Part shown: positions 1 to 9,852 of the stretch, piece after piece
Layout: each line of letters opens with the position of its first letter
How positions within the stretch are numbered: position 1 is the stretch's first letter
Source: Eubacterium sp.
GTDB taxonomy: Bacteria > Bacillota > Clostridia > Lachnospirales > Lachnospiraceae
DNA: 64,000 nucleotides
NCBI GenBank assembly: GCA_024684035.1
Contig: JAIKXQ010000044.1
Location: 1-64,000, forward strand
Direction of reading: 5' to 3'
Translations under genes and position numbers: made by a program
The notes under the pieces: model-generated
Told to the model about the DNA's origin: nothing
Database searches by the model: none
The model's input: the letters and a program-made list of their open reading frames with translations, nothing else

Positions 1-63
1 AAAACCCGCCGCGGAGTGTCAGTCGCAGAATTTCATTCTGCTTCCCACACCCCTCGGCGGGTT
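1..63 (-). terminator. Nested hairpin, probable terminator downstream of prkC
   Basis: Arms 3-11 (AACCCGCCG) and 55-63 (CGGCGGGTT) are perfect reverse complements. They enclose a second perfect hairpin, 25-31 with 35-41. Read on the minus strand the outer stem ends in TTTT at the window edge, as expected for an intrinsic terminator after prkC. The loop is long for a classical terminator. Confidence 0.5.
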
Positions 64-79
64 CAGATTGTTCTACGCG

Positions 80-100
80 TGCGGTTGTCATCCAACCGCA
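80..100. other. Short perfect hairpin 3' of prkC
   Basis: TGCGGTTG (80-87) and CAACCGCA (93-100) form an 8-bp stem with a 5-base loop, 16 bases after the prkC stop. No T-tract follows on either strand, so it is more likely an mRNA 3' stabilising hairpin than a terminator. Confidence 0.4.
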
Positions 101-115
101 GCGGTCACGTATTTC

Positions 116-2182
116 TTACTTCTTCTGAAATGTAACGCTTGGATACTTGGCAATCAGCAGATCGTTCTCATATACGTTGATGACGCCCTCTTCTCCGGAT
201 GTACTCTCAATCGGTGTGCTGTATGCGCCGCCGGACCAGGGATTATCTCCCTCGTAAATCACAGATACAAGATCTCCCTGTACAAGCTCAAGCTTGACAG
301 TTCCACCCTGATATCCCTGAGGCTGAGACAGCGGACTGTAACAGATATAGCCATCTCCGGCGGATGATCCGTCACCGGTTCCGTTAATGGTGATGGTAAT
401 CGTGTCACCTTTCTTAACGGTCTGACCTGCTCCGGGATCCATGGCAATGACTGCTCCGTTCTCGTAATTTGCATCGTTTCCTGTCTGAACGGAATAGTTC
501 AGTCCCTGGGTCTCAAGGATCGACTTCGCCTCGTCCGAGGATTTACCGATCAGATCCTGAAGGATGACATCGTCATTCTCTTCACCTTTGCTCACATACA
601 GGACAACCGTCTCACCGGTGGCTACGGAAGTACCCTCTCCCGGCTCGATGGAAATGACTGTGCCTTCCGGAACCTCCGTATTGTACTGTTCCTGTACGGA
701 AGTAACCAGGCCGATATTCTGAAGTGTTGCCTCCGCGTCAGCTCTGCTCATTCCCACAATTCCGGACGGAATCGTGATATTCGCCTGTCCTCCGCTGACA
801 ACGACATTGATGGTCGTTCCCTTCTCTACTCTGGAGCCCACATCGGGATCCTGAGAAATGATCTGTCCCTCCGGATACTGATCCGAAGCTTCTACCGATG
901 TCTGCTTCACACCAATGCCCTTATCATTGGCAATCTTTGTGGCTTCTTCGATGGTCTTGCCTCTCAGATCCGGAACTTCAATCGTGTTCTCGGAAGTCGC
1001 CGAAGTAGACTTTGAGGAAGATGCGGCATTTGCCGATTTTCCGAAGTGGAAAAGTCCGGCCATATTTCCGATTACCACAATCAGAATGAGGATGATAATC
1101 GCACCGACAATGAAACCTCCGATGGTCACTGCCTTCTCAAGGCCTGTGCTCTCCTCTTCGTCATCATCGTCCTCTTCGTCATCATAATCTCTGCGTCGCT
1201 CACGCTCCCGTTCACGCTGATACTCCTCCTCGTGACGGCGCTCATCCGCAGCCCGTCTCTCCTTCATCTCCATGCCGCGACGAATCTCACTCATCTCACG
1301 GTCAGACATATTTGCGGTCTCCGCATGGGAAGCCAGAGGCGAAATCGCAACAAAATTTCCCTGAGGATCAATCAGGGATTTCTTCAAGTCGTCGATGAGC
1401 TCACCGACATTCTGATATCTTCTGTCCGGGTTTTTCTGTGTACATTTGAGAATAACCTGTTCAAGGGAATATGGAAGATCCGGTGTGTAGATCGACGGAG
1501 GAACAATTTCTTCCTGCAGATGCTTGATTGCGATCGATACAGTTGTATCTCCGTCGAAGGGCACACGGCCGGTGACCATCTCGTACATGGTAATACCGAG
1601 TGAATAGATATCACTCTTGGCATCAGAAATTCCGCCGCGCACCTGCTCCGGTGAGCTGTAATGGACAGACCCCATTACATTAGCGGTAATTGTATTGGAA
1701 TTGATTGCTTTTGCAATACCGAAGTCAGAAAGCTTAACCTTTCCGTCCGTCGAAATAATGATATTCTGCGGTTTCACGTCTCTGTGGACGATGCCGCAGT
1801 TATGGGCAGCCTCCAGTCCGAGAGAAACCTGAATGGCAATGCTGGTAGCCTCTTTGACACTGAGTTTTCCCTTTTTGCCGATATAATTCTTCAGCGTAAT
1901 GCCTTCGATCAGTTCCATGACTATAAAGTACAGTCCGCGATCCTCGCCAACATCGTAGACATTGACTACATTCGGATGTGAGAGCTTGGCTGCCGCCTGC
2001 GCCTCCTTCTGGAACTTTTGCACAAAACTCGTGTCCTCACGGAACTCAGCTTTCATGACCTTGACAGCCACCAGACGATTCAGCTTGCGATCCTGTGCTT
2101 TGTACACATCCGCCATTCCGCCCGCTCCGATTCTGGACATGATCTCGTAGCGCTCGCTTAAAATAACTCCTTCTTTTAACAT
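116..2182 (-). CDS. prkC: PASTA-domain Ser/Thr protein kinase (PrkC/PknB/Stk1 family)
   Basis: Membrane-spanning eukaryotic-type kinase that senses muropeptides or lipid II through extracellular PASTA repeats and phosphorylates cell-wall and translation proteins. The 688 residues show a kinase domain at about 10-270, with a Gly-rich loop (IGAGGMADV), VAVK lysine 41, catalytic HRDVKPQN around 133-140 and DFG at 153-155. A highly charged juxtamembrane linker rich in E, R and D follows at about 300-345. One TM helix lies at about 351-376, then three PASTA domains at about 400-605 and a C-terminal beta-rich tail of about 80 residues. The start has an RBS (GAGGTGGAAGG) 22 bases after prpC. It is the last gene in the window of the murE-to-prkC run. 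Pairing with a PP2C phosphatase is the family norm. Confidence 0.97.
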   Translation of the reverse strand: MLKEGVILSERYEIMSRIGAGGMADVYKAQDRKLNRLVAVKVMKAEFREDTSFVQKFQKEAQAAAKLSHPNVVNVYDVGEDRGLYFIVMELIEGITLKNYIGKKGKLSVKEATSIAIQVSLGLEAAHNCGIVHRDVKPQNIIISTDGKVKLSDFGIAKAINSNTITANVMGSVHYSSPEQVRGGISDAKSDIYSLGITMYEMVTGRVPFDGDTTVSIAIKHLQEEIVPPSIYTPDLPYSLEQVILKCTQKNPDRRYQNVGELIDDLKKSLIDPQGNFVAISPLASHAETANMSDREMSEIRRGMEMKERRAADERRHEEEYQRERERERRRDYDDEEDDDDEEESTGLEKAVTIGGFIVGAIIILILIVVIGNMAGLFHFGKSANAASSSKSTSATSENTIEVPDLRGKTIEEATKIANDKGIGVKQTSVEASDQYPEGQIISQDPDVGSRVEKGTTINVVVSGGQANITIPSGIVGMSRADAEATLQNIGLVTSVQEQYNTEVPEGTVISIEPGEGTSVATGETVVLYVSKGEENDDVILQDLIGKSSDEAKSILETQGLNYSVQTGNDANYENGAVIAMDPGAGQTVKKGDTITITINGTGDGSSAGDGYICYSPLSQPQGYQGGTVKLELVQGDLVSVIYEGDNPWSGGAYSTPIESTSGEEGVINVYENDLLIAKYPSVTFQKK

Positions 2183-2204
2183 CCTTCCACCTCGCTCGTG
2201 CAGG

Positions 2205-2921
2205 TCAGAAGTCGATCACAATGACGGCAATATTGTCCCTGCCGCCGTTGGCGTTCGCTTCGTCCACCAGTACCTGCGCTTTGTCCTCTGTGTCCTCACC
2301 CTTCAATATTTCATATATACGATCATCCCCGACCATATTGCTGAGTCCGTCCGAACACATCAATATCTGGTCTCCGGTCTCCGGTTTCATATCGAAAAAA
2401 TCAATCTTGATTGTCTCGCTGGTACCAACCGCTCTCGTGATAATATTCTTATCCGGATGGTTGCGACCTTCCTCCGGCGTCAGCTCCCCTAACCGTACCA
2501 TCTCTGCAATCAGGGAATGATCCTGTGTAACCTGTGTCATTTCAGATGCGGCCAGATATAATCTGGAATCACCGACATTGGCTATGTAAGCATATCCTCC
2601 GACAATCGTGCAGACCACCATTGTCGTTCCCATTCCGGCCATGGACGGATCACTGCGGGACTGGTTGTAAACCTCACGGTTCGCCGCCTCGATCGCATTC
2701 CTCATAATCTTCACCGGATTAAAGTTCTTATCTTTGCGAATGGATTCTACAAGAACCGACACCCCGTAGCGCGATGCAAAATCACCTGCGTTATGTCCGC
2801 CCATTCCGTCTGCAACAACAAAGAGATTCGGCAGGTTGCCGACCGCTCCCTCTGAAGTATAGATAAAATCCTGGTTCATATGTCTCTTCTGTCCGACGTC
2901 GGTTGCAGAAAATACCCTCAT
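2205..2921 (-). CDS. prpC: PP2C-family Ser/Thr phosphatase (PrpC/Stp)
   Basis: Metal-dependent phosphatase that reverses PrkC phosphorylation. At 238 residues it has the usual bacterial length. Motifs seen: RHMNQD near the N-terminus, VVADGMGGHNAG (metal-binding Asp in DGMGG), GDSRLYL, DHSL, CSDGLSNM and the C-terminal GGRDNIAVIVID. The ATG overlaps the rlmN stop by 4 bases (ATGA), so translation is probably coupled. The kinase gene follows 22 bases downstream. Confidence 0.96.
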   Translation of the reverse strand: MRVFSATDVGQKRHMNQDFIYTSEGAVGNLPNLFVVADGMGGHNAGDFASRYGVSVLVESIRKDKNFNPVKIMRNAIEAANREVYNQSRSDPSMAGMGTTMVVCTIVGGYAYIANVGDSRLYLAASEMTQVTQDHSLIAEMVRLGELTPEEGRNHPDKNIITRAVGTSETIKIDFFDMKPETGDQILMCSDGLSNMVGDDRIYEILKGEDTEDKAQVLVDEANANGGRDNIAVIVIDF

Positions 2922-3973
2922 GTTTCAATCTCCCGGCTATCACCCAGATAGCTCTTTCGTAATTGGCCGCAGGCCCCGTTTATATCCGAGCCCATTTCCC
3001 TTCTTATAGTAACATTTATGCCAAAATTTTCAAGTTTATTTTGAAATGCAAGAACCGCTGTTCGATTCGGCCGGATAAAGCTCCTCTCCCTCACAGGGTT
3101 CACCGGTATCAGGTTCACATGGCAGTTCAGATGTGCCAGCAGACGGGCAAGTTCGGCCGCATCTTCGTCCGAATCATTCTGTCCTCCGGTGAGGGCGTAT
3201 TCAAAGGTGAGCCGTCTTCCTGTTTTGTCGAAATAGTACCGGCAGGCATCCATGATCTCCGCTATGGAATACCTGTTTGCAATGGGCATAAGTTTTTTTC
3301 TCTTCTCATCCGTGGGCGCATGGAGGGAAATCGCCAGAGTTACGGACAGTTCCTCCTCTGCCAGTCTTCGGATATTCGGCACAATGCCGCAGGTGGAGAT
3401 GGTGATATTCCTCTGACTGAGATTCAGTCCCTTTTCGTGACTCACCAGCTGCACAAAGCGAACCACATTTTCGTAATTCTCCAGTGGTTCCCCGCTTCCC
3501 ATGATCACAATGTTTGACACTCTTTCTCCGGTCACCCGCTGAATCTGATATACCTGTTCCAGCATCTCCGATGCAGTCAGCGACCGCACCAGCCCGCCAA
3601 GCGTGGAGGCACAGAACCGGCAGCCCATACGGCAGCCAACCTGCGAAGAAATACAGACGGAATTGCCGTGATGATACTTCATCCACACACTCTCGATCAC
3701 ATTGTGATCGGGAAGAGCGAAGAGATATTTTCTTGTTCCGTCCACCTTTGAAACCTCTTCCCTGACAACCTGCAGGGTTGTGAGAGGATAGCTGTCCGCA
3801 AGCTTCTCTCTGAGCACTTTCGAGAGATTTGTCATCTCCTCATACTTCTCCACACGTTTGTCGTGGATCCATTCAAAAACCTGTCCGGCCCGGAAGGGCT
3901 TTTCTCCCATCTGTGCCAGTGCTTCCTTCAGTTCCCCGGGAAGCATGGATTTGATGTCTGTATCTTCTCTCAT
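2918..3973 (-). CDS. rlmN: Dual-specificity 23S rRNA/tRNA adenosine-C2 methyltransferase RlmN
   Basis: Radical-SAM enzyme that methylates C2 of A2503 in 23S rRNA and A37 of some tRNAs. The 351 residues include the radical-SAM cluster motif C-x3-C-x2-C at Cys114, Cys118 and Cys121 (CRMGCRFC). The SAM-binding stretch MGSGEPLENYENV is present, and a C-terminal conserved Cys sits in NGACGQLR. The ATG overlaps the rsmB stop (ATGA), and the stop overlaps the prpC ATG in the same way. This gives a tight rsmB-rlmN-prpC-prkC run. Confidence 0.97.
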   Translation of the reverse strand: MREDTDIKSMLPGELKEALAQMGEKPFRAGQVFEWIHDKRVEKYEEMTNLSKVLREKLADSYPLTTLQVVREEVSKVDGTRKYLFALPDHNVIESVWMKYHHGNSVCISSQVGCRMGCRFCASTLGGLVRSLTASEMLEQVYQIQRVTGERVSNIVIMGSGEPLENYENVVRFVQLVSHEKGLNLSQRNITISTCGIVPNIRRLAEEELSVTLAISLHAPTDEKRKKLMPIANRYSIAEIMDACRYYFDKTGRRLTFEYALTGGQNDSDEDAAELARLLAHLNCHVNLIPVNPVRERSFIRPNRTAVLAFQNKLENFGINVTIRREMGSDINGACGQLRKSYLGDSREIET

Positions 3974-5283
3974 ATATCCCTTCCATCCTCTTCTGTCTTC
4001 TTCCGGAATCTCGCATAGAAAAATCCGTCACAGGGATCTTCTCCCGGAAGCAACTGCCGGCTCTCCTCCAGCGAAAAACCTCCACGGCCAAGGATCCAGT
4101 CGACGTTGTCCTCATTCTCCTCTCTGCCGATGGTGCAGGTGCTGAAGAGAAGAACCCCTCCCGGTTTTACATAGGTCATGGCATTGGAAAGAATTTTTCT
4201 CTGCAGATCCACAAGGCTCTTCTGGTTCTCAGCATCAGCCCGGTATTTGATGTCCGGTTTCTTTCCGATGACACCGTAGCCGGAGCAGGGAACATCTGCG
4301 ATGACCACATCCATCTCTCCGACACTCCTGTCATCCGGAACCGTGGCGTCATACTCCTGTACTTCCACATTTGAGAGACCAAGCCGCTCCACATTCTCCC
4401 GGATTCTTTCCGTCTTGTACTCCGTCAGATCTCTGGATACCACAAGGCCGTCAGGGCCGGTCAGGTCGGCCGCCAGCATCGTCTTGCCACCCGGAGCCGC
4501 GCAGAGATCGAGAACTCTGTCACCGGCCCGAATGCCGGCAGCCCGGACAGACAGCTGTGAGCTCGCGTCCTGCACCAGGATTTTTCCTTCTATAAAACAA
4601 CACAGCCTCGACAGATCACCGCCGCCCTCCAGATCATAGGCATGTTCCGTCAGGGGATTTTTCGTCACCGAGACGCCGGCTTCTTTCAGTTCTCCAAGTA
4701 CCGCCTCTTCGTCTTTGCGGACGCGAACGGTGATATGATTTTTCTCAAGAAAGGCTTTGCAGATTTGCTCCGCGCGGTCCATACCGTAGGCGTCGATCCA
4801 CTTCTGTCCGAGATAAGCCGGCATGGAATAGACCACTTCCAAATAGGAAGCTCCGCTGCTTCTCTCCGGAAACTTCACCTTCTCCGGCTCGCGGACGATA
4901 CTCCGGAGGACTCCGTTGACAAAGCCCTTTAAGCCCGAAAACCCTCTCCGGACCGCGAGTCGCACCGCCTCATTGACAGCCGCGGAATCCGGAACGGAAT
5001 CCATGTAGCGAAGCTGATAGACGGCCACCCTTAAGATCTCCCGGATCATGGGTTTCATCCTGGTTGTCTTCGTCTTTGAATAACTGTTGATGATATAGTC
5101 CAGCTGCAGACGGTACTCCAGGGTTCCCTCTGTCAGGCGCACATAGAAGGCCCGGTCTCTGTCCGGAAGCCAGGCATACTGATCCAACACATCCCTGATA
5201 AGCAAATGACTCTGCCTGTTCTCCTTCTGGATGGCAAGCAGAGTCTCCACAGCCAGTTCTCTCACGTTCACACGATCAGTCAC
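3970..5283 (-). CDS. rsmB: 16S rRNA (cytosine-967-C5)-methyltransferase RsmB
   Basis: Methylates C967 of 16S rRNA. An N-terminal NusB-like RNA-binding domain (about residues 1-140, with AVNEAVRLAV and GFVNGVLR) is followed by a SAM methyltransferase domain. That domain has DLCAAPGGKT (motif I), the catalytic VPCSGYG (motif IV) and a second Cys in FSTCTI. Start choice: an in-frame TTG at 5301 exists, but an AGGAGG lies about 7 bases before GTG 5283, so GTG 5283 is preferred (437 residues). It then overlaps the end of the upstream protease gene by 8 bases. The stop overlaps the rlmN ATG. Confidence 0.94.
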   Translation of the reverse strand: MTDRVNVRELAVETLLAIQKENRQSHLLIRDVLDQYAWLPDRDRAFYVRLTEGTLEYRLQLDYIINSYSKTKTTRMKPMIREILRVAVYQLRYMDSVPDSAAVNEAVRLAVRRGFSGLKGFVNGVLRSIVREPEKVKFPERSSGASYLEVVYSMPAYLGQKWIDAYGMDRAEQICKAFLEKNHITVRVRKDEEAVLGELKEAGVSVTKNPLTEHAYDLEGGGDLSRLCCFIEGKILVQDASSQLSVRAAGIRAGDRVLDLCAAPGGKTMLAADLTGPDGLVVSRDLTEYKTERIRENVERLGLSNVEVQEYDATVPDDRSVGEMDVVIADVPCSGYGVIGKKPDIKYRADAENQKSLVDLQRKILSNAMTYVKPGGVLLFSTCTIGREENEDNVDWILGRGGFSLEESRQLLPGEDPCDGFFYARFRKKTEEDGRDI

Positions 5284-5989
5284 GATCTCTTCCTCCTGCA
5301 AGAATAACCATTCTCAGTAAGTAAAGCAGAGAACTGCATACCGCGGCCACATAGGTCATTGCTGCGGCAGTCAGAACCTTTCTGGCTCCTCCCACTTCCC
5401 GACTGTCCATCAGACCTAAGGCCGACAGTTTCCGCAGTGCTCTGTGTGAAGCATTGAACTCCACAGGAAGAGTCACCACCTGAAAGAGCAGGGCGAAGCA
5501 GAAGAGCAGAATGCCCACCTTACACAGAATACCGGAAGAAAAAATCAGTCCGGCCACAAAGAGCGGCCAGGAAAAACCGGAACCGAAATTCGCCAGCGGT
5601 ACCAGGGTACTGCGGACAGAGAGGGGCGCATAATTCTTCGCATGCTGAATCGCGTGTCCGCACTCATGGGCAGCAACTCCAAGCGCTGCCAGAGAATTGC
5701 TCCGGTACACGGATTCAGAGAGATTTACGGTCTTGCTCCTGGGATCATAGTGATCCGTCAGAGAACCTGCCACCGGCCGGATCTGCACATCGTAGATTCC
5801 CTCACTCTCCAGAATTCTTCTCGCCACGTCCGCGCCGGTAAGACCGGAGGCGCTGCGGATGCGGCTGTACTTCGCAAAGGTGCTCTTCATAAATACCTGC
5901 ACCAGCATCGAGAGTACGAATGCCGCAATAATCAGAAGATACGTCCAGTCAAACCCGAAATAATAGGGGTTGTAGCCGTAACCATACAT
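5276..5989 (-). CDS. Membrane zinc metallopeptidase, YugP family
   Basis: Neutral zinc metallopeptidase family (Pfam Zn_peptidase_2, B. subtilis YugP) with unknown physiological substrate. There is a TM helix near the N-terminus (LLIIAAFVLSMLVQV), the zinc motif HEXXH as AAHECGHAIQH, then two or three more hydrophobic segments. The ATG at 5989 is chosen over an upstream one because AGGAGGAG lies 8 bases before it; this gives MYGYGYNPYYFG and 237 residues. It sits between fmt and rsmB, where this family is often found in clostridial translation operons. Confidence 0.9.
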   Translation of the reverse strand: MYGYGYNPYYFGFDWTYLLIIAAFVLSMLVQVFMKSTFAKYSRIRSASGLTGADVARRILESEGIYDVQIRPVAGSLTDHYDPRSKTVNLSESVYRSNSLAALGVAAHECGHAIQHAKNYAPLSVRSTLVPLANFGSGFSWPLFVAGLIFSSGILCKVGILLFCFALLFQVVTLPVEFNASHRALRKLSALGLMDSREVGGARKVLTAAAMTYVAAVCSSLLYLLRMVILAGGRDRD

Positions 5990-6105
5990 TTCACCATCTC
6001 CTCCTGTATACATCAATCGAAGCGCGCAGAATCGCACCGGGAAGCAGCGCATCCACGCTCAAACGTCACGCAAGGCCTCTGCACTCCCGACCCGCACGGA
6101 ACCTT

Positions 6106-7050
6106 CTACGCTCCCAAAACCGTTCCCGCAGGAATCCCGTGTCCCCGAAGGAAATCGCCTGCCGCCATTCTCTTCTTGCCTTCCAGCTGGAGCTCGGTGA
6201 TCCGGAGAACACCGTCGCCGGTCTGCACATCGAGACCTTCTGCCCCTGCCGCCAGAACACAGCCCGGCGCTTTTTCCTGTCCGGCATTTTCAGTTACAAC
6301 CTGACTCTTCCAGATCTTCAGCCCCTTGCCATTCAGAGATGTAAAGGCGCTGGGCCACGGGTTCAGTCCACGGACAAGCCTCTCAATGGCCGCCGCGCTG
6401 CTGTTCCAGTCGATGCGACCGTCATTTTTCGTAATCATTCTCGCATAGGGCGTTGTGCTCTCCGCAGGCTGAGGCTCCGGATGAATATCCCCATGCTCAA
6501 CCTTGACAAGAGTTTCCACCAGAAGCTTCGCTCCGGCCTCAGCCAGACGGTCGAAAAGACTTCCTCCGGTTTCCTCCGCATCAAGAGTCAACTCTGTCTT
6601 CGCGATCATATCTCCGGTATCCAGTCCCTCGTTCATCTGCATAATTGTGACGCCGGATTTCTCCTCGCCGTCAATGACTGCCCACTGAATGGGAGCCGCT
6701 CCCCTGTATTTGGGAAGAAGGGACGCGTGTACATTCAGACAGCCGTATTTCGGCAGTTCAAGAACTTCCTTCGGAATGATCTGACCGTAGGCTGCAACGA
6801 CAATCACCTCCGGTGCCAGTTCCTTCAGGGTTTCGAAAAACTCCGGGTTGTTTCTTACCTTTGCCGGCTGATAAACCGGAAGGTTGTGCGCAAGAGCACA
6901 GGCCTTGACAGCCGTCGGTTTTAATTCCTGTTTTCTTCCCACCGGCTTGTCCTGCTGTGTCACAACGCCGGCCACCTCATGTCCGGCCGCAAGAATCGCC
7001 TCCAGCGTACCGACCGCGAAGTCCGGTGTTCCCATATAGACTACTCTCAT
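6106..7050 (-). CDS. fmt: Methionyl-tRNA formyltransferase
   Basis: Transfers a formyl group from 10-formyl-THF to initiator Met-tRNA. The 314 residues have the GART-like N-terminal fold (MRVVYMGTPDFAV), the signature stretch RGAAPIQWAVIDG with LDTGDM further on, and an OB-like C-terminal domain for tRNA binding. The ATG overlaps the def stop by 4 bases, the usual def-fmt coupling. Confidence 0.97.
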   Translation of the reverse strand: MRVVYMGTPDFAVGTLEAILAAGHEVAGVVTQQDKPVGRKQELKPTAVKACALAHNLPVYQPAKVRNNPEFFETLKELAPEVIVVAAYGQIIPKEVLELPKYGCLNVHASLLPKYRGAAPIQWAVIDGEEKSGVTIMQMNEGLDTGDMIAKTELTLDAEETGGSLFDRLAEAGAKLLVETLVKVEHGDIHPEPQPAESTTPYARMITKNDGRIDWNSSAAAIERLVRGLNPWPSAFTSLNGKGLKIWKSQVVTENAGQEKAPGCVLAAGAEGLDVQTGDGVLRITELQLEGKKRMAAGDFLRGHGIPAGTVLGA

Positions 7051-7568
7051 TCTTCCGACAGCTCCTCTCCAAACTCATCAAAGATCTCCTCGAGGTCCTC
7101 CGCCGGTTCTCCCACATGGCGAAGTCGTCCCTGTACGTGGCAGGTATAAAGAACGCCGTCGAGGTGCTCGAACTCGTGGCAGCAGGCTCTTGCGAGAAGA
7201 CCGGTGGCCTCAAGTTCAAAGGGCTCCATATTGATATCGAAAGCTTTCACTTTGACATAATCCGGTCGTGTCACCGTTCCGGTCATTCCCGGAATACTCA
7301 GACAACCTTCATCTCCGGTCTGTTCTCCACTCATCTCAATGATTTCCGGATTTACAAATACATAGGGATGCTCGCCGTCCACATCAATGACGGCGATTCT
7401 GCGGAGTACGCCGACCTGCGGAGCTGCCAGACCGACACCACAGGCATCATACATGGTGTCAAACATGTCCTTCACAAGAATCTTCATACGAAGAGACATT
7501 TTTGCAACCGGCTTGCACACCTTCTCAAGTACCGGATCTCCCTCTGTTCTTATTGTTCTGATTGCCAT
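7047..7568 (-). CDS. def: Peptide deformylase
   Basis: Removes the N-formyl group from nascent proteins, the counterpart of Fmt. The 173 residues show all three family motifs: GVGLAAPQVG (motif 1), EGCLSIPG (motif 2, metal-binding Cys) and HEFEHLDG (motif 3, HEXXH). A strong AGGAGG precedes the ATG. It lies between priA and fmt in the same run. Confidence 0.97.
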   Translation of the reverse strand: MAIRTIRTEGDPVLEKVCKPVAKMSLRMKILVKDMFDTMYDACGVGLAAPQVGVLRRIAVIDVDGEHPYVFVNPEIIEMSGEQTGDEGCLSIPGMTGTVTRPDYVKVKAFDINMEPFELEATGLLARACCHEFEHLDGVLYTCHVQGRLRHVGEPAEDLEEIFDEFGEELSEE

Positions 7569-7590
7569 TTTTTACTTCCTCCTGCTTCTG

Positions 7591-9816
7591 TCACGCATTG
7601 AGATCATACTGAAACAACATGCGGTTGAAACCTTCGTTTGCCTCTATATACTTCTCGGCGTATCTTCTGATTAGAATTATATTCTTCCTGTCACTGTCCT
7701 TGATGTACAGGACTCTTCTGTAATTATCCCGGATCTTCGTCACCGACTCCGGAGCCGGCCCGATCATCACGGTGCTCTCTTTCTCAAATCTCTTGAGAAA
7801 AAGCTTCAGCTGTTTCATGGCGAAATCCAGTTTTTCCTCGTCCATTCCGGAGCCGTGGATTGCCAGCATGTCCTCCGCCGGAGGATAGCCCATCATCTCC
7901 CTGGCCAGGATCTCTTCTTCATAAAAATCGGCGTAATCCTGCCTTGCCGCAGACTGGATGCTGTAGTGATCCGGATGGTAGGTCTGGATCACGGCTTCGC
8001 CGGCTTTCGCTCCCCGTCCGGCCCGGCCTACCGCCTGCACCAGAAGCTGATAGGTATGCTCTGCAGCCCGGTAGTCACTGGCAAAAAGAGACAGATCCGC
8101 CGCCAGCACACCCACGAGTGTGACCAGAGGAAAATCATGGCCTTTCACGATCATCTGTGTACCCACCAGCAGATCCGCTTCGTGAGCCGCAAAACACTCC
8201 AGAATCTTTCCGAAGCCATCCTTTTGTCTGGTCGTGTCCGCGTCCATGCGAAGGATTCTCGCCTCCGGAAAAAATCTCTGCAGTTCAGCCACGACTTTTT
8301 CCGTGCCGGCCCGGAACCCGCTGATGTACGGAGAACCGCAGGACGGACACCTGTCAAGCTGCTGCCGCTCGTAGCCGCAGTAGTGACAGACCATCTTTCC
8401 GTTGTTGTGAAACGTCAAAGAAACGTCACAGTGCGGACACTTCATGACATTTCCACAGGATCTGCAGGAAATAAAGCCGGAAAAACCTCTTCTATTTAAA
8501 AAGAGAATTGCCTGTTCCTTCTTCTCCAGCCGGTCCGCGATCCTGTCGCAGAGTTCCCGGCTCAAAATGGAGCGGTTTCCCTGCCGAAGTTCTTCGCGCA
8601 TATCCACGATCGAAACTTCAGGGAGCAGGGCACCGCCATACCTCTCTTCCAGAAGAAACCTTGCGTACTCTCCCTTTTCACACCGGTAGTTACTGTCAAC
8701 GGATGGGGTCGCCGATCCCATGACAACATGGGCGTTTTCCATTCTTGCCCGCTCAAGAGCCGTCTCTCTGGCATCGTAACGGGGCGCAGTCTCGCTCCGG
8801 TAGGAATTCTCCTGCTCCTCATCGATAATAATCAGCCCCAGGTTCGGGAAGGGAGAAAAAAGAGCGGATCTGGGACCGATCACAATATCCGCGCTCCCGT
8901 TTTTGATTTTTTCAAACTGATCAAAGCGCTCTCCCCTGCTCATCTTCGAGTGCAGAACCGTGACGCGCCCGCCGAATCTGCCGCGAAAGCGACGCACCGT
9001 CTGCCAGGAGAGAGAGATCTCCGGAATCAGGACGATCACCTGTTTTCCCTCCTGCAGCGTCCTCTCGATCAGCTCCATATAGACCTGCGTCTTTCCGCTG
9101 CCGGTGACTCCCATAAGGAGGCAGGGACGATCCGAAGTTCTCCACTCTTCGCAGATTCCCTCCACAGCCCGTCTCTGTTCATCCGTCAGGCCACGGTTCT
9201 CCTGTGGCTTCGTCTCCGAAGTAAGATCTCTGGGATCCCGCTGTACCTCCAGGGAAACCAACCGGATGATCCCGCTCTTCTCCATCCCTTTGATGGTCTC
9301 GCCGGAAACCTTTAATGTGCCTACCGCAACGGCGCGATCCACCTCTCCGTTTTCCAGCAGGGCGTGGATCAGCCGTTCCTTCGCGACATAATGTCTTCTC
9401 CGGTATTCAGAGCGCAGTTCCTCCGCCCGCTCCCGTGTCACGTTCAGCACAATGCGGATTCTCTCCTGACGCTTCTCCTTGTCCCGGACAGGGAGCACCG
9501 TCTTCAGCGCGTTGTTCAGACTGGATCCGTAGGTCATCTTCATCCAGAGAGCAAGGCGGATCAGTTTCGACTCAATGGACACCCGGCCTTCCATCACTTC
9601 CCGGATCGGCTTGATCCTCTCCGGGTCGATCTTCGGTTTATCGCTCAGATCCAGGACGTAGCCCTCCACCAGTCTGCCACCGCCCCCGAAGGGCACCTTT
9701 ACCGGACTGCCCGCCCCAATGCGGTCCGCGAGTTCTGCCGGTATGGAATACTGAAAGGATTTGTCCAGACTGGCCTGCGTAATATCCACGATTACATCAG
9801 CATATCTGTTGCTCAT
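7591..9816 (-). CDS. priA: Primosomal protein N' (replication-restart helicase PriA)
   Basis: 3'-5' DNA helicase that reloads the replisome at stalled forks. The 741 residues show an N-terminal 3'-DNA-binding domain, Walker A GVTGSGKTQVY, and motif II written IIDEEQ. Zinc-binding Cys pairs follow (CRSCGNVMKCPHC, CHYCG, CPSCG), then helicase motifs V/VI (LLVGTQMIVKGHDFP, QAVGRAGRG). Oddity: the DEEH box usual in PriA reads DEEQ. It is otherwise full length and looks functional. Confidence 0.96.
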   Translation of the reverse strand: MSNRYADVIVDITQASLDKSFQYSIPAELADRIGAGSPVKVPFGGGGRLVEGYVLDLSDKPKIDPERIKPIREVMEGRVSIESKLIRLALWMKMTYGSSLNNALKTVLPVRDKEKRQERIRIVLNVTRERAEELRSEYRRRHYVAKERLIHALLENGEVDRAVAVGTLKVSGETIKGMEKSGIIRLVSLEVQRDPRDLTSETKPQENRGLTDEQRRAVEGICEEWRTSDRPCLLMGVTGSGKTQVYMELIERTLQEGKQVIVLIPEISLSWQTVRRFRGRFGGRVTVLHSKMSRGERFDQFEKIKNGSADIVIGPRSALFSPFPNLGLIIIDEEQENSYRSETAPRYDARETALERARMENAHVVMGSATPSVDSNYRCEKGEYARFLLEERYGGALLPEVSIVDMREELRQGNRSILSRELCDRIADRLEKKEQAILFLNRRGFSGFISCRSCGNVMKCPHCDVSLTFHNNGKMVCHYCGYERQQLDRCPSCGSPYISGFRAGTEKVVAELQRFFPEARILRMDADTTRQKDGFGKILECFAAHEADLLVGTQMIVKGHDFPLVTLVGVLAADLSLFASDYRAAEHTYQLLVQAVGRAGRGAKAGEAVIQTYHPDHYSIQSAARQDYADFYEEEILAREMMGYPPAEDMLAIHGSGMDEEKLDFAMKQLKLFLKRFEKESTVMIGPAPESVTKIRDNYRRVLYIKDSDRKNIILIRRYAEKYIEANEGFNRMLFQYDLNA

Positions 9817-9852
9817 TCGCCATCAGCTTTCTATAAACATTTATCTTGTCAT

